A stretch of DNA of 64,000 nucleotides from Serinus canaria. Its lineage: Eukaryota > Chordata > Aves > Passeriformes > Fringillidae. The DNA is taken from positions 1,736,001-1,800,000 of the forward strand of contig NC_066333.1 of NCBI RefSeq assembly GCF_022539315.1. Reading direction: 5' to 3'. The position numbers were made by a program, and so were the translations under genes. This document shows, piece by piece, positions 10,090 through 44,983 of the stretch (position 1 is the first letter of the stretch; every line of letters begins with the position of its first letter). Under the pieces are notes generated by a model, which was not told where the DNA came from, did no database searches, and was given only the letters and a program-made list of their open reading frames with translations.

Positions 10090-12650
10090 GTGACAGAGAC
10101 GAGGAACGTGTGGGCCAGGGCACCAATGCTGCTCTGAGCCCATGGGGCCAGGGAGCACTGACATCAGCTCGTGTGGCAGAGTCCCTGCCGAAGCAGAGTC
10201 CTCCTGAGCCCGGGCAGTGCTGGTGCCCATCTCTTGCCCCAGAGATCTGTGCCTCCAGAGGGCTTCTCTGCCAGAGGGCAGCCAAAGCTGATGTGCACTG
10301 TGGGCTGTGCTCCATCCTACAGGGCCTCTTGGTAGGAGCACCTGGAGCACCCGGTGGCAACATTTGGTATGGGCCAGATGATGTTGTGTCACCAACATGT
10401 TTTATGAAAAATCCTTTCCTTAGGATTTTTCCCCTCCTGAGAAGCTGAGAGGCCTCAGGAACAAATTGTAAACAATTCTTATCTGCTGCTGTGGAATTCA
10501 ACAGGGGGAATCTGTGATTGGCCTCATTTGGCTGTTTCCAATTAAGGGCCAATCACAGTTCACCTGTCCAGAGTGTCTCGGTCAGAGACGAGCCTTTGTT
10601 ATTCATTCCTTTTCTATTCTTAGCTTAGCCTTCTGATGAAATCCTTTCCTCTATTTTTTTAGTATAGTTTTAATATATTATCTATCATAAAATAATAAAT
10701 CAAGCTTCTGATACATGGACTCAACTTTCTCGTCTCTTCCCTCATCCTGGGACCCTTGTGGATGATACCACAATGTTGCTCCTTCCTGAAATGATTTTTC
10801 AAGGAAGGGATTAGCAGTAGCACAGAAACACCAACAGCTACAGAATTTCACAGCACAAAGAGACTCCACCAAAACACTGTCATGTTTCCTTGTGCTTGTC
10901 TGTCTTTCTTGCACTCTGAAAGAAAAAGAATTGACCCAGCTTCTGCTCTTCAACTGTCCACTTACTGTGTGTCCTCCTGTGGCAGCTGACATGCAAACAC
11001 AACTGGCTGCCTGCTGAGCATGGCAGTGGATGGCCACAAACAGGGAAGTCCTGGTGAACATCAAGGCAGACACCTGGGGAAGTGCAGAGGATAGGGATAA
11101 CTCTGGGAGCAGAAGCTGTTCTGTGTCTCTGATGAGGGTGCCAGCCCCCTGAAGGAGCAGCCAAGACAAGTGCTGGAAGCAGCCACGTCCTGCTCTTTTC
11201 TTCTGTCAGATACACACGGACAGACTTGTTGCCCACAGGTTCACCAGACTTGATCCAGGAACAATGGAATCCCATGCATTGGTAGGAAATGGCCTCAGGC
11301 AAGAGCAAAGCAGGATGTTCTAGCAGCAAAGCCTGAGCTTGTGAAGTGAGCCATGTTCTCAGCAGACACCAAAGTGCTCCCCTCCAAGCCTGAATGCTGG
11401 CCACAAGTGCCTGCCTTTCTTCAGCCCCTGCTGCTGCTTCCTTTGTTCCAAGCCAGTCCACGATTTAGGTTGGAAGCTCATGAACGTGTTTTTAAGGTGC
11501 CTGCATGGAGGAGAGGGACGGCCGCTGCAGCCCAGGGCTCGTGCTGCCTGTCCCAATGGCACCAGTGCTGCTGCCTGGGGGTGCCTGCCAGTGGAAGGTG
11601 AGTCTGCCCTCAAGCACAGCCACTGAGGTCAGTCAGGCGCACAGGCTGCAGCTGCAGCTGCCAAGCACTGCTGTGAGGCTGGCAAGGCAAGAGAAAGCCA
11701 TGGTGGCCAAGTGTGCTGAACCCTTTTGCAAAATCACATGCAGTGGTGCCCACAGTATCGCCCCCTTTTGAATGGCAGGGTGGTGCAGACGCCTCCTTGA
11801 GCAGGTGCCGGTGATCGGGCTGCTGCTGTTCCTGTGTGCGCTCTGGTGCTGTTTCTGTGGTGTCCAGAGCTGCTGTGGCAGCAGCAACTCTGCAGCCCTG
11901 CTCGAGGAGACATTGCTGCCCTCGCCACGGAGGCAGAAGCTCTGTGGGCCCAGAGCTCTGTGCCAGCAGGGCCTCATCCTCAGCACCGTGGCCTGGGCAA
12001 CCGTGGGGGCCCATGCTGGCCACCAGACCTGCTCTGCCTGCTGCCCTGGCAGCACCCAGGGACCGTGCCCCAGTAGGGCCCCCTTGCCCTCCTTGCACTC
12101 AGCCAGCCCAGCCTGGGCACCTCGGGGGTGTCCCCACCCTCCTGCTGAGGCCCGGCCTCCAGGGCTTCTGCTCCAGGCGTGGGAGCCTCTCTGGGGAAGC
12201 GCCAGAGCAGCTGGCTGTCAGGAACAAGGCGGCATCCTGGGAGCTGCTTATGGCCTCTGACACCCAATTCCTCAGGACTTCCCACCAGCCTGTGTTCCTA
12301 CCCACTTCTGTCCCCTTGGAGCCTCCTGCCCCCCACTCCCTCCCACAGGGCCCTTGTGCCTTCCCACCGCCTTGTCCCATCAGGGCCCCCGCAGCACCTC
12401 ATCCCTTCACGGCCTCCCACCGCCCCGTCGTCCCCTCAGGGTCTCCTCCCCCAGCCCGGCCAAGCTGCCCGGGAGCGGCTCAGCCCCAAGGGAGCAGCAG
12501 AGGAGCTGGATCGAGAGGCACCTTGGAGCCCTCAGCAATGCAGCCAGCAACACACAGGCAGGAGGACACAGATGGCCCTTCCTGGCTGGGCAGGAGGGCT
12601 TGTGGCCATCTCCAGGCACCAGTGTGGCAGGGATCCCCACAGCTCCGGCC
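10090..12650. repeat. Segmental duplication, copy B
   Basis: Paralogue of 6821-9030 in the same orientation. It carries a solo LTR (10387-10772) and a 478-bp stretch (11195-11672) absent from A. Flanking CTGCT at both edges of the 478-bp stretch, with one CTGCT in A, fits a short-homology deletion in A. The region is GC-rich. A 501-codon plus-strand frame (11836-13341) overlaps it but is not annotated as a gene: competing frames are open on both strands, and the paralogue differences in the 162-codon frame are all non-synonymous. Confidence 0.85.
10387..10772 (+). mobile_element. Solo LTR (386 bp) with 6-bp target duplication
   Basis: Begins TGTCACCAAC and ends ATACCACA, flanked by ATGTTG at 10381-10386 and 10773-10778. 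The unoccupied site, with a single ATGTTG, is preserved in duplication copy A near 7640. TG...CA ends and a 6-bp duplication are the pattern of a class II (alpha/beta-like) retroviral LTR. AATAAA words occur in its 3' third. It belongs to the same family as the LTRs at 43435-43817 (minus) and 44456-44846 (plus): all share AAAAATCC near the start, GGCCTCA, TCTGCTG and a TCTCTTCCCTCATCCTGGGACC end. Confidence 0.88.
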
Positions 12651-13011
12651 CCTGCCCAGCCACTCTGTCGCCAGCACAAAGGCTTCAGCTGAACCACCAA
12701 AGGCCAAGGGGCTTCTGACCATCTTTCCTATTCCCCACGGCACGCCTGGGCAGCTTGCCTGGCAGAAGGACCTGTTTTCCCCTCTTCTCCAGAGCCCTTT
12801 GGATGCTGGGCACCAAAGAAAGCACCAGAAAGTCTGGGTATTAGAACACATTCTATATTTATATCCTAAAGAACAACTAAAAAGAAGGAAAAAACCAATC
12901 TTAAAAGAAAAATTCCCCCTTGCTCAGACGGCCCCAGCAGACAGAGAGCCTCTCAAATCAGCTCTCCTCAGAGCTCCAGCAGCACAGCCAGCCGTGGCCC
13001 CAGAGACAAGG
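12651..13011. other. Sequence beyond duplication copy B
   Basis: Includes an AT-rich block (about 12,835-12,915) between GC-rich flanks. On the minus strand it would be the 3' UTR of the exon candidate at 13012-13157. No canonical AATAAA is present; only ATATAAATA-like words occur there. Confidence 0.35.
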
Positions 13012-13157
13012 TCATTCCTTGCGTGCCCTCTGAAACCAATCTTGCAGCTTCTGCAAGATGGAGCGCGGTGCTCTCTCCACAGCCCGGAGGACAAGGGCTG
13101 TTTCGAGATCCAGGCTTCTGCAGGAAGGGCTGATGTCCTCTGCCTTGTCTTCAAGGG
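13012..13157 (-). CDS. Orphan terminal-exon candidate, unrecognised protein
   Basis: A good acceptor (CCTCTCCCTCACAG) is followed by an open frame of 48 codons and a TGA stop. The peptide is helical and ends in a basic, amphipathic stretch (SILQKLQDWFQRARKE). It looks like a plausible last coding exon, but I do not recognise the family and found no convincing upstream exon. Bird-expanded families are possible parents; this is a guess without support. It may be a pseudo-exon. Confidence 0.25.
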
Positions 13158-14483
13158 CTGTGAGGGAGAGGAACAGAGCCACGGTCAGATCCTGAATCGG
13201 CCAGGACCCGACGAGATCCCTGAGCCAGGGCCATGCCATCCGGCTTTGGCCATGGCTGGGAGGGACAAATGTGCTGTGTGGGGACTCTTCCAAGCCTTTA
13301 CCATTGGCCCCCTGCAGCTGCTATTTTTGAAGTTGTCATGACCTTTAGAGCGTGAGCGTTGATTTTGTATCTCTGTGGCCTGATGCTTTATCAGCCCAGG
13401 ACTCCATGTGGCTCCAGCAGGAATGGTGGCCAAACGTTTCCTGCCTTCTTTGGTGGCATCGCTTCAGTGGCTTCTGCTGTCAGAGGCCCCTCTCTGCTGG
13501 TGACAGCTTTGCTCTTGGTGATACCGCTCTGCAGCAGTTCAGGAACTTGAGCAGTGCCCTGTTCTAGGAGCGGCATCAGTGGGACTCCCTGTGCACAGGG
13601 ACCCCCTGCCCCCAGGTGTCTGTGCCAGCACCACTAGAGATCTCCATCCCCAGGAACCCCGAGAAAGTGGAAACCACAACTTTGCAAACGCTGGTTGTGC
13701 TCAAAGAAAATGCAGAGCGAGCAGGGCTGTGACAGAAAAAGACAATGTATTTACAGAAGAGCAGACACAACAACAAACTACGGAACATGTACAATATAAG
13801 AATTCTTATAACAACAGCAATCTATAAAATATATTTTCAGTATAGAAGATCTGTCTAAAACAGCAACATAGCAAACGTACTTACTGACTAAAAGACATCT
13901 ATAAAAAACAACAACCATAGAAGTGTATTTTCAGTATAGGATACCTATAGAACACCTGGAATCTAATAAACATATTTACAGAAGAACCTAACAATTTAGA
14001 TATCTAAATACAGAATGGACTGTGTTCATCATCTCTGTTTTTCCTGTATGTCTATGCAGGGCTCCAGCCTGCCTGGGCAGTCAGGGGGTGCCCCCCTCCC
14101 TGGAATGGCACTGTGCTTTCACTGGGAGAGGAGTGCACATCTTGCTGGGATTGGTGCTGAAATCCAGGCAGCATGAAAAGTTCAGGACTGATGCCAAGAG
14201 CAAGGAGCAGCTGAGAACAGTCTGATGCAAGCAGAGTGAAGGGTGGTCTCCAAGCTGACTGAAGGCTCTACTGACTGGCTGGTTGTGTTGTGCTCATCAA
14301 GAGATGCTGGAAGTTCCACCTGTAACACTGGCTGTGACACAGTGAATCTGAGAGCAGTAACATGGCAGAAGTTCCAGGGCCCCTCCAGATTGGGTGCTTT
14401 TTGTTGTAAAATGATTGAATCCCTGAATGGTTTGGCTTGGGTGGGTCTCTGAAGCTCATCTTGTTTCAATCTGATCAACCTCT
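13158..14483. other. Intergenic stretch with AT-rich degenerate repeats
   Basis: From 13,740 to 14,010 the DNA is strongly AT-rich. Similar words recur (ATTTTCAGTATAG near 13,836 and 13,927; ATCTATAAA-type words), suggesting an old tandem repeat or 3'-UTR-like sequence. The rest shows short open frames without recognisable similarity. Confidence 0.4.
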
Positions 14484-14940
14484 CACCAGTCCAGGTTGTT
14501 TAGGGCCCCTTCCAGCATGGCCTTGTATGTTCCCATGGATGGGGCTTCACAGCCTCTCTGCACAGCCTGTTCCAGGGCCTCACCACCCTCGTGGGAGAAA
14601 AACTTCTTCCTCAGATCAAAGCTAAATTGAGCTCCTCCAGTTTCCATCCATGCCCCCTTCTCTGACCACAGGCCCTGCTGAGCACTCTGTCCCCATCCTT
14701 CCCCAGGGCTCCCCAAGTCCTGCTTGGCCATAGTGAGGCTTCCCCTGGGCCTCTCTCCTCCCAGCTGAGCAACCTCAACTCTCAGCCTTTCCTCAGAGCA
14801 GAGGGACTAAAGCCCCTGCAGCATCTTCTGGGGCTTCTTCTGCACTCTCTCAAACAGCTCCAGGTGCTTCCCATGCTCAGCACCCCAGAGCTGAGCAGGG
14901 ATGAGCCCGGGAGGGGCTGCAGCTTCATGGGCACCAGTGG
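14484..14940 (-). mobile_element. CR1 LINE fragment
   Basis: The minus strand reads a CR1 3' region: CTGAGGAAGAAGTTTTTCTCCC, GAGGCCCTGGAACAGGCTGT, and GAGAGGCTGTGAAGCCCC toward 14,484, with CAGCTCTGGGGTGCTGAGC at the upstream end. It is diverged and truncated. The 82-codon minus-strand frame within it is a CR1 remnant. Confidence 0.75.
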
Positions 14941-15914
14941 GGAATTTTGTGTTATCCCTAGAGAGGAACTAAGTATGCTTGGATGCTGAGGGATAAAATG
15001 AAAGGAATATAGCCTGCACTTCAGGCTTACATTTCTGTAAATCAACCTTTTGATTTACAGAACTCCTTTGTATGGTATCAGGTGTGCCAGTGCACCTGCA
15101 GCACTCTAAGTATTATACAGAAATCCTGCCATTTCCACATGCACTGATTGTCTGTCCAGGTATTCTACTGGGATTTCTGTGGTCTGTTCACTGTAGGACA
15201 ATCACTGAAGATCAGATGCTGCTCACCTGAAAAAATAGTTGCTCTCACAATTACCCTTCCAGGGTGGACTGGGGACTGGAATCTCAGAATAAACTCTGCA
15301 CTGAGATCTATTTCAAACTTTTCAAAAGAATTCAATGAGAATTTCTCTGTAATTATAAGGAAATCCTCACTCATGTATTTCACGGGTTAAAGGAGACATG
15401 TATAACAGTGTGGCTGGAAAGTTCATCCCAGTGTATGACTGAGGCTTATGAAAAACGTATTTCAGATGTTAGAACAGAAGCAGATGTGTGTGTGACCTGC
15501 AGGCAAGGCCGAAGCAGGGCTGTGCCTCTTGCGTGTGCAGCAGGCATTGGCTGTGCCTGGGGGCTGTCAGCCCTGTCCAGCGCCTGCCAGAGGGCTGCAG
15601 GCTGGGGAGGGGAACTGCCTGCAGCCAAGTCCAAGGTCCAGGGTGATAGAGCTGCTCACACATTGGCCCCAGATCTGCCTGGCATCTCACCAGTTGTATC
15701 CTGGCCATTGCTTTGGGCCCTGCTGCAGTGAGGGGTCTGTGTGCCCAAGGATAACACTTCACACTGAACATCTTGTGGGATCCTCTTTGGGAAGTGAAAA
15801 AGGGAGTGCTGCCTGCTCAGTGTCCATGGGGCAAGGCCTGGTACCGGGAATCAGGGCTGTTCCTGGCATTGCCCTGGGACCTGCTGTGGCTTCATGTGGC
15901 TCTGGCTCATTCAT
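14941..15914. other. Intergenic stretch upstream of AHCY, nothing identified
   Basis: Short frames on both strands only. No splice-bounded coding segment or delimited repeat was recognised. Confidence 0.4.
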
Positions 15915-16140
15915 TCCAGAATGGGTGAGGCTGGAAGGGACCACAGTGGGGCTTCTGGTCCCACATCCTGGGTCAAACAGAGCCATCCCACAGCACAGAT
16001 CTGGAATACCTCCAGCGAAGGAGGCTCCAAAAGCCTCTCTAGCAATCTGTTCCAGTGAGTGGTCACTTGCAAAATGAAGATCTTTCTCATTTTCAGGTGG
16101 AACTTCCTTCAGCTTCTGCCCATTGCCTCTTATCCCATGG
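15915..16140 (-). mobile_element. CR1 LINE 3' fragment near the AHCY promoter
   Basis: On the plus strand this shows the reversed CR1 tail: GGGTGAGGCTGGAAGGGACC, then AATACCTCCAGCGAAGGAGGC, then AGCAATCTGTTCCAGTGAGT and GCCCATTGCCTCTTATCCC. The element is antisense to AHCY and sits just upstream of its CpG island. Confidence 0.7.
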
Positions 16141-16523
16141 CTGGGTCCCACGGAGCAGAGCCTGGTCCATGCTCTGAGCCATCCCTACAGATATCTATAC
16201 ACCGGCTCCTGTGCTGGCACCAGTAGCGGTGGGTGCAGCGACCGCCAGAGCCTGCTCGGGCACGGGGCTGAAGCTGCGGCAGAGGTCGTACCAGGGGGCA
16301 GGTTCTGCGGATGTGGCAAGTTCTAGGGACAGTCCACGGACTCCGTGCCCGGGCTGCTCGCAGAGGAGCCGCGCCACGGCCGGCCCGGCCCGGAGGAAGC
16401 GCTGGCCGGGCCCAGCGCCCAAGCGCCACCCAGCCCCGCCTCACGCAAGCGGCACCGCCTCTACTTAAAGCGCGCTCGGAGCTGCTGCCGCCTCCTCCTG
16501 CCCGCCGGCCGCGCAGCTCCACC

Positions 16524-39826
<23,303 letters not shown>

Positions 39827-40655
39827 GCAGGTGGCACTACCTAAAGACCAAAGTGCAGGGATACAACCTTCCAAAGCTCTTGTGTGTGCTGGGCTTCTGA
39901 GGACAAGCCTTTTGCCATTTTCCTCTCAGTGCTGCACAACCCCTCCCTTTATCAGGGAGCCTTCAGGGCCCTGTCAGTGGAGGAGGATCACTGACTCCTG
40001 GATTAGAATTGGTTACTTAGCTAATGTCACAGTGAAAAGGATCCTGTGCACCTCTTGTTGGTTTGTAATGCTCCAGTAATGGGAGCAGGACAGAAGGTGG
40101 CTAAATGAGATGTGTAGTCTTGCCACACAAGTGGCTGACAGCTTTGAACAGGCTCACCATGAGGTGGGGAACGGTTTCTGCAGGGAGATGGTTTTGCCAT
40201 GCCCTGCTCCAATCAGGTAGATCCCAGTAGGAGACGGGCAGTGGCAGGCCCTCTCCTCAACAGTGCCCTGGTAACATGCATATTGTGAAACTGGAGGAAA
40301 TAGGGAGGATATGGGTTGCTTGGTGTCCTTGCTGTACAAGCAACTCAGCCTCCTGTTCAGAGATAAGAACTGGAGCTTTTTCTGGGTTAATTTACTCCAT
40401 GGGTTGTGGTCAGAACCAAGACCATTTTGTGCTTCTGCCATACCAGCTTGAGGAGGGGTGAGGCAAGAGAGACTTTTAGCAGCCTTCAGGAGTGTTGTGA
40501 GCAGCTGAGGAGCTACTGAGGGGGATCATTGGGTTTAGGGGCCTTGTTCAATCCTCTGCAGACACCAGCAGCACACTGCTACCCCCAACTTGATTTCTCT
40601 GAGTTGTCATGTCTGCTGTATCATGTTTGTCACTGACTTCACTGCTTTTATTAAA
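39827..40655 (+). other. AHCY: AHCY 3' UTR
   Basis: Sequence between the AHCY stop and the poly(A) signal, about 825 bases. The plus-strand open frames here are not supported as genes. Confidence 0.75.
40650..40655 (+). terminator. AHCY: AHCY poly(A) signal ATTAAA
   Basis: ATTAAA is followed within 30 bases by a GTGG/TTGTTTTGTG GT-rich element, the usual layout of a cleavage site. No better AATAAA occurs between the stop codon and here. Confidence 0.65.
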
Positions 40656-41794
40656 GATCTGACTGTGGCCTGACTTGTTTTGTGCAGTGAGATATTTTGG
40701 GGTTTGCCTTGGGTTTGTTTACCTTTGTGTGATCTTTAAGCTACTGAAAATATTTGAGGTACCCACGTGGGATGTCCTCAAGGCAAAAGTTCTTGCGGTG
40801 GCTGCTCTGCATCTTGTGCTGGGGCTGGGAAAAGCTGCTGCTCAGAAAATATATGAAGGGCTGAATCTTACAGGATGGTCACTCTGCCCATGCAGAATTA
40901 TCTCCATATGACATGAAAGCTCTTTCTTGCCACTGTCTTCTTCAGTCCAGCATTGCACTGCAGACCACCTGTGTTTCTGGATGTGAGAAGATAAAAGGTT
41001 TGGAATGATGCTACAAAGTGCTTGAAATTCTCAGATTCATGCCCAAACCTCAGTGATCAGTTGGAACAGGTGGTGTGGAGTGTGAAGTGTTGGATGAGGA
41101 AAAAAAAAGATGAGTGAACAAGATGTTGCTTGGTGTTCAGCTTTTTTCATGGTTTTGTTTTGCATTGGTCTCTTAAAAAGTACCAGTTTGAACTGAATTA
41201 GTGTCCCACAGCGGCCCCATCAATGACTCCATAATCATTAATGGTGATTATCCGCCAAAAGACACACAGCAGTTGAGTACACATCTAAATGTAGGTGATG
41301 TGCACCTTGTGCTTGTGGCACAGAGTGACAATGGTGGAAAATGTCACTGTGGTAGAACGAGTGCAGCAGGAAAATAAGGACTGCTGGTGCCCTTATTCCT
41401 TAGTTTCCACTACTTGGGCTTTGGCTTCTCAACCCATTTCACAGCTGAAATACGCTATGCTGAAGTGCAAGGCTATAATTCTGCTCTTGGATCATGGGTT
41501 CCCAAAATTCAATTAGAAAGGGCTGCCTGGAGGTCTCTGGTTCATCCCTGTCCTCATACCAGGGCCAGGCTGAGATGAACTTGCCCAGGAGAGTTTCAGT
41601 TGTCTTGGGTCAATCACATCATCTGCTTTGGCTTCTCTCCCAGAATGTGACCACCCTCTGGTGAAAGTGTTTTTCTGTACATTTAACTGGAATTTCCTGT
41701 GTTACAGCCTGTGCTGGTGCTTCATTTTCTCCCTCTGTGCCTCTGGGAAGGGGTTAGTTCCATCTTCACTACATTCATGATTCCACAGACAAAT
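40656..41794. other. AHCY-ASIP intergenic, proximal part
   Basis: No repeat or coding exon recognised. Open frames are short and without similarity. Confidence 0.4.
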
Positions 41795-42225
41795 CAGGGA
41801 AGTGTCCAGACCAGCTCTGAAGTTCCAGGAGCAGCTGAGGGAGCTGGGAAGGGGCTCAGCCTGGAGCAAAGGAGGGTCAGGGTGAACCTTGTGGCTCTGT
41901 ACAATTCCTGACAGGAGGGGACAGCCGGGGGGGCCGGGCTCTGTTCCCAGGGAACAGGGATGGGACAAGAAGAAATGGCCTTGGGTTGTTCCAGGGGAGG
42001 ATCAGGGTGCATATGGAAGGAAATTTCATGGAATAGGTGGCCAGGCATTGGCACAGCTGCCCAGGGCAGTGGTGGAGTCTCCATCCCTGGAGGGGCTCAA
42101 AAACTGCATGGGTATGGCCCCTGGGTACATGGGGTAGTGGCAGACTTGGAGCTTCTGGGGGAATGGTTGGACTCCATGGTCTTAAAGATCTATTCCAACC
42201 TCAGTGACCTGGAATCACTCAGCCC
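41795..42225 (+). mobile_element. CR1 LINE 3' fragment
   Basis: CR1 landmarks in order: GGAGCAGCTGAGGGAGCTGG, GGGGCTCAGCCTGGAGCAAAGG, AGCTGCCCAGGGCAGTGGTG, GAGTCTCCATCCCTGGAGG, and ATTCCAACCTCAGTGACC at the 3' end. Confidence 0.8.
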
Positions 42226-42641
42226 TATTGCTTGCTTGCTCTTTCTGGGCAAGAACACAGCTGAGGGCAGAGTTCTGCTAAATCATTCACAACTGAGGGG
42301 TTTTTTTCCCTCCTTTCTCTTTGTTTCCAATCCACATGCTATTAATTCAGAGCTCACTCTAGCCTGAGGTGGAGCATCAAGACTGCCTGACTACAGATTG
42401 TAAAGCAGCCACAATGGGGCTGGTATTTACCAGGAGCTAATGAATGAAGAATAGCACTGAGGAGAGCCTGACCTCTGTAAGTGCCCAAGCTGGGGAGTGT
42501 CCCCTCCCCAGCACCAAAAACCCTCAAATGGGCTCCTCTGGCATCCCACATCTGGCTGGTGAGTCAGAGGACAGTGACAGGCTCCAGCTTTTCTCACTTC
42601 TGGGCCTCTGCACAGCCGATGTCCCAGTGAAATACAGATTT
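42226..42641. other. Spacer before the LTR cluster, nothing identified
   Basis: No gene or delimited repeat seen between the CR1 tail and the first 600-bp direct repeat. Confidence 0.4.
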
Positions 42642-43245
42642 TGGAGTTCACTTGAGTTAGCAATATGAATTAAGCATTTAAAGTTTAGCTTGTAGAATTA
42701 TGTGTTAAATTTTAACCTTTTTACTTAAGAAACCTCTGCCATGGTACACAAGGCATAGGAAAATGCAAATTTCTGAAGCTTCTTGCAATAAAGAACAATA
42801 CTGTGAGAAGACTGAGGAATGCAAGAAACCTGAATAAAGGGGCTCCTCTGCCTCCAAGCTGATCAAAATCAACAGACGTACTCAGATAAGCACCAGGGGA
42901 CAAAAGTGCATGCACAAAGGACAGAAGTTCAATCATGAGGAAGACCACGACCTTCAGCTTTAGAGACCATCAAAGACCCCCGTGCAACCACCACATGCTC
43001 AGAAGGGTGGGGATCTAATTACCATGTGAGGCGAGGAGAGGTGGGGCCAGGGGTTGAATATGCATGGAAAGGTCAAGCAATGCCATGTATATGGAACACC
43101 TTTGTGAATAAAGATGTGGCTCAGAGCAGGGCTCAGGGCATAAGTTTTCACAAGAGCTATCATGCTCTTGCTGTGTACTGACAATACATACCTACTTCAT
43201 AACTGCATCAGGGTGTGGAGTCTTTTTATTCTGTGGATCGCTTCA
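42642..43245 (+). mobile_element. LTR-like direct repeat, copy 1 (about 604 bp)
   Basis: Matches 44984-45597 along its length in the same orientation. Both begin TGGA-TT-ACTTGAGTTAGC and end ATCGCTTCA, and both carry AATAAA (here 43107-43112) about 130 bp from the 3' end. This suggests retroviral LTRs. The flanks do not show a clear target-site duplication, so I cannot say whether the pair is the 5' and 3' LTR of one element or two insertions. Confidence 0.7.
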
Positions 43246-43434
43246 CCAGCACTGGGAGAGATGCAAGCTACGGGCCCCTGGGTCTGGTGGGGATCCCAGA
43301 GAGGGGGAGCTGGGTCACAGTGAGCACAGGGAGGGCTGGCAGGGACAGGGGGGAGCCAAGGTGAGAGTCAGCCTCAGCCTGGTGGAGCTCAGCAGGTCTG
43401 GTGTCGGGGTGAGCAGGGCAGAGATGCACGAAGC

Positions 43435-43817
43435 TGTTACATGGTTTTCTGGGGTCCCAGGATGAGGGAAGAGACGAGACAGTTGACTCCATGCATCAGA
43501 AGGCTTGATTTATTATGATATGATATATAAGATATAAAAACTATACTAAAAGAATAAAGCTAGAGATTTCACTACCAAGGCTATCCTAAGAATAGAAAAG
43601 AATGTGTAAACTGAAGTCTTCTCAGCCCGAAACATTGGACAGGTGCCCCGTGATAGGCTCTCAACTGGAAACAGTCCGACGGGGCCAATCAGAGATTTTC
43701 CCGTGGCATTCCACACCAGCAGATAAGAATTGTTTACAGTTTGTTCCTGAGGCTTCTCAGCTCTCAGGAGAGGAAAATTCCTAAGTAAAGGATTTTTCAT
43801 AAACTATGTCGGTGACA
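43435..43817 (-). mobile_element. Solo LTR (383 bp), minus strand
   Basis: On the plus strand it starts TGTTACATGG and ends GTCGGTGACA. It is flanked by CGAAGC (43429-43434) and CGGAGC (43818-43823), a 6-bp target duplication with one mismatch. Its minus strand aligns with the LTRs at 10387-10772 and 44456-44846. The mismatch fits some age since insertion. Confidence 0.83.
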
Positions 43818-43869
43818 CGGAGCAGTGCTTGCTCCCTGTGCCAGGGCAGCCCTGGGGGCCCTGACTGTC

Positions 43870-44300
43870 ACAGTCCCTGGCTAGATGGTGACAGTGGGGG
43901 GTGACAGTCCCCCTGTTCCGGGGCTCCGCAGAATCCCAGCTACCCGTGGAGGCACAGCACGGAACAAAAGGACAGCAGCAGCAGCAGCACGGGCCTGGGG
44001 GCACTGGGTTACTTTATTTGATGTTAAACTCCCCCAGTCTCGGGGACCCAGGCGCTGAACTGGGCGCAAACAACAGCTTATAAAGGGGAGCAGGTCTCGG
44101 GAGGATACAGTGTTCAACTAATCAGGAGAACTGGAGGGGGAACACAAGGTAGGGAATACAATGTATAAACCAGTGAAGGATTTCGAGGGAGGAAAACTGC
44201 GTGGGACAGGAGGGGTTAACAACTGGATGTGGAGGGGAAGGGGTTTGAAACCTGGCAGCGAAGTAGCTAAGTAGCAACAGGTAAACCGACACCTGGTTCA
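43870..44300 (-). mobile_element. Second LTR family, minus strand, boundaries uncertain
   Basis: The minus strand shows a TATA-type promoter (CTTTATAAGCTG near 44075-44086) and AATAAA near 44013-44018, about 65 bp apart, followed by a GC-rich U5-like stretch with a CAG/CTG run. This is the U3-R-U5 layout of an LTR. Ends were not fixed. Confidence 0.5.
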
Positions 44301-44455
44301 ATTGAATGGCAAAGGCAGGTCTCTGTCACTCTGAAACAGGGAGAAAAAAACCAAAAGGACCTCCAAACCAAACAATAAACCTGCCAAATAAAAACACACT
44401 ACAACACCTGTCCCAACCAGGCTGGGCAAATGGGCAAAGTCCCAAAGCAGCCCCG

Positions 44456-44846
44456 TGCCATGGACATATTTTAGGAAAAATCCTTTTACCAGGATCTTTT
44501 CTCCTGAGAGGCCTCAGAAACAAAATGTAAACACTAATTATCTGCTGTGGAATGCAACAGGTGCATTTTTGACTGGTCTCATGTGGCTGTTTCTAACTAA
44601 TGGCCAATCCCAGTCCAGCTGTCTCGGACTCTCTGGTCAGTCACAAGATGTTATTATCATTCCATTCTTTCCTATTCTTTTCTAGCCTTCTGATGAAATC
44701 CTTTCTTCTGTTCTTTAGTGTAGTTTTAATATATCATTTTCTTTTAATATAATAGATATCATAAAATAATAAATCAGCCTTCTGCAACATGGAGTCAAGA
44801 TTCTTGTCTCTTCCCTCATCCTGGGACCTGTGTGAACACCACCACA
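44456..44846 (+). mobile_element. Solo LTR (391 bp)
   Basis: Starts TGCCATGGAC and ends AACACCACCACA. It is flanked by GCCCCG (44450-44455) and GCCCCA (44847-44852), a 6-bp target duplication with one mismatch. Same family as 10387-10772 and 43435-43817. It carries an ATAAAATAATAAATC-type poly(A) region. Confidence 0.83.
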
Positions 44847-44983
44847 GCCCCACCTTCAGTTCAGCAGCCTCTTCCCACAGCCTTGTTTGCAGGCTCATTT
44901 TGAGGGGCAAAAATGCAAGAAGTGAGATTTCCATGTGTGCCCAAAGGAGGTGCAGTTTGGGAAAGTGTTGAAATAGACATTTT

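Noticed and set aside
11836..13341. 501-codon plus-strand open frame across duplication copy B
   Set aside because: Highly GC-rich DNA with few stops in any frame; overlapping long frames exist on both strands, composition is Pro/Ala/Ser-rich without domains, and it runs past the duplication edge into unrelated AT-rich sequence.
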